Positions 63,216 through 64,000 of a stretch of 64,000 bases of DNA are shown here, in pieces. How positions within the stretch are numbered: position 1 is the stretch's first letter; each line of letters opens with the position of its first letter. The stretch spans positions 1,860,001 to 1,924,000 of the forward strand of contig OZ244707.1 of assembly GCA_965218875.1 (NCBI GenBank). The letters run 5' to 3'. Origin of the DNA: CBDCMJ01 sp965218875. GTDB lineage: Bacteria; Chloroflexota; Dehalococcoidia; Lucifugimonadales; UBA3495. Under the pieces are notes generated by a model. That model was not told where the DNA came from. It ran no database searches and worked only from the letters and a program-made list of their open reading frames with translations. A program made the position numbers and the translations under genes.

Positions 63216-64000
63216 GTGGCCGAACAGGCGATTTCTAGCCTCATGTACCGAGTTGGGGGATTAAAGCAAGAACTTGAGAGGCGTGCTTACAGCCTCATTG
63301 GCGTTCAAGGAATGGCGTTTCAAGAACTGTCTATCCGAAATCCCCGTTTTTCTCCTCCTGAGCTGGGTTTCTACCAAACCGTGACTTGGCTGTACGCTTT
63401 TTATTACGAAGCCGGGCGGATAAGTCTACGATTCATCATCGACCGCCTCCAAACTTACAGTCCTAACCGGCACGGTGATCACCTCCGACACTATGAAGCC
63501 GTCAAGCGGCTGAGAACATACCTCCAACACAACCTAAACCTTGATTCCACACAAGACCTCAAAACCCAACAAATTTGCGAAGAGTGGTTTTCTGATGCTT
63601 GCGGGTCGGCGATCCCAGGTATCGACCAGGAGTGGAACGAATGCTTGGAGCGCATTCTAGGCGAGTCCTCGGCTTTCTTATCTGCAACGATTGAATGTAT
63701 ACGTGCAATAGAACGGGACGATTCCACCAGAGTGATCGTGGAACAGTGGTCGATTCGACTCAGCCAATACCATCCCAAGCAAGAATTTGAAAGTCTAGTA
63801 TCGGTAGTCATTCACGACATCGGCCAGGATTCGCTCGATCCCGCACATATCACGGGTCGTTACTACGACCAATGGAATAGGAACCTTAGATTTCAATCCG
63901 AGGATTACATATTTGAAGAGGATGCGCGCAGGCTAATAGAACAGACTATCCTGAACGAAGGAGAGTTACCTCCTCCAATATCCGGGCGAGACATCATGAG
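63216..64000 (+). CDS. Unknown protein, partner of the large NTPase (partial)
   Basis: Starts at GTG 63216, 15 bases after the previous stop, with GGGGG upstream, and stays open to the end of the window (261 codons). Mostly helical: LMYRVGGLKQELERRAYSLI, TVTWLYAFYYEAGRISLRFI, HLRHYEAVKRLRTYLQHNLN, FLSATIECIRAIERDDSTRV, DPAHITGRYYDQWNRNLRFQ. No motif I recognise. Close spacing and a shared lower GC suggest it forms an operon with the SIR2-like NTPase. Confidence 0.7.
   Translation, partial: MAEQAISSLMYRVGGLKQELERRAYSLIGVQGMAFQELSIRNPRFSPPELGFYQTVTWLYAFYYEAGRISLRFIIDRLQTYSPNRHGDHLRHYEAVKRLRTYLQHNLNLDSTQDLKTQQICEEWFSDACGSAIPGIDQEWNECLERILGESSAFLSATIECIRAIERDDSTRVIVEQWSIRLSQYHPKQEFESLVSVVIHDIGQDSLDPAHITGRYYDQWNRNLRFQSEDYIFEEDARRLIEQTILNEGELPPPISGRDIM

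Overview
KIND OF ORGANISM. The left third is a high-GC bacterial chromosome. The translation cluster nusA-ylxR-infB-rbfA-truB, a DUF5679 zinc-ribbon protein, a neighbouring DUF3090 and SCO1664-type gene pair, an Rrf2-MoeB-CysM cysteine cluster, a LarC protein and short dispersed repeats of the type CCTGAGCTTGGCGAAGG / GTCATTCCGCTGGAGCGCAG together suggest Chloroflexota (Dehalococcoidia-like). This is inferred from gene content and was not tested by phylogeny. TGA is used as a normal stop (for example rpsT), so the standard bacterial code applies.  LAYOUT. (1) 1-21,050 is ordinary chromosome: gyrB end, rpsT, an interrupted cytochrome-P460-like lipoprotein gene, lexA, an NrtS-like protein, a PHP phosphoesterase, the truB/rbfA/infB/ylxR/nusA operon (minus strand), cysM-moeB-rrf2 (minus strand, with a recognisable promoter and palindrome), a UbiA-type prenyltransferase, DUF362, ychF, a VOC protein, larC, SCO1664-like, DUF3090 and the 3' part of comM. 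(2) At about 21,050 comM is cut by a large serine recombinase gene whose last codons lie in comM sequence. This marks the left end of an integrated island that runs to the end of the window (at least 43 kb); the missing 5' half of comM is not in view. (3) 22.6-46.5 kb is mosaic and IS-rich: two IS701-like, two IS21-like, one intact-length IS3-like and one IS3 relic, one IS1182/IS5-like, one IS630, an IS110 fragment and orphan IS21 ends. Between them lie an AbiEi-like winged-helix protein, a SIR2-HerA gene pair, a ParA plus AlbA_2/HATPase pair, a two-gene zinc-ribbon/membrane pair, an excalibur gene split by IS630, and small decaying coiled-coil genes. (4) 47.7-56.7 kb is a minus-strand type I restriction-modification operon with unusual content: hsdM, a HEPN-type protein, an HsdS with an N-terminal MNT nucleotidyltransferase domain, a DGQHR/DndB-like gene with an in-frame TGA, an hsdR N-terminal duplicate, an unknown gene and a full hsdR. 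(5) 57.1-59.5 kb holds a second IS630 and a degenerate transposase. (6) 59.8-64.0 kb holds a 1133-residue protein with a divergent SIR2-like N-terminus, a P-loop NTPase core and a long C-terminal region, followed after 15 bases by an unrecognised gene that runs off the end.  HOW IT WORKS TOGETHER. The island looks like a defence island carried by a serine-integrase element. At least four modules (SIR2-HerA, ParA/AlbA_2, type I RM with MNT-HEPN, and the 59.8 kb SIR2-like NTPase operon) fit abortive-infection or restriction roles. The IS elements have rearranged and partly degraded it. Several single-base frameshifts and TGA nonsense codons could be real decay or assembly errors. The best candidates for something undescribed are the terminal two-gene operon (59,799-64,000) and the MNT-HsdS/HEPN/DGQHR restriction operon.
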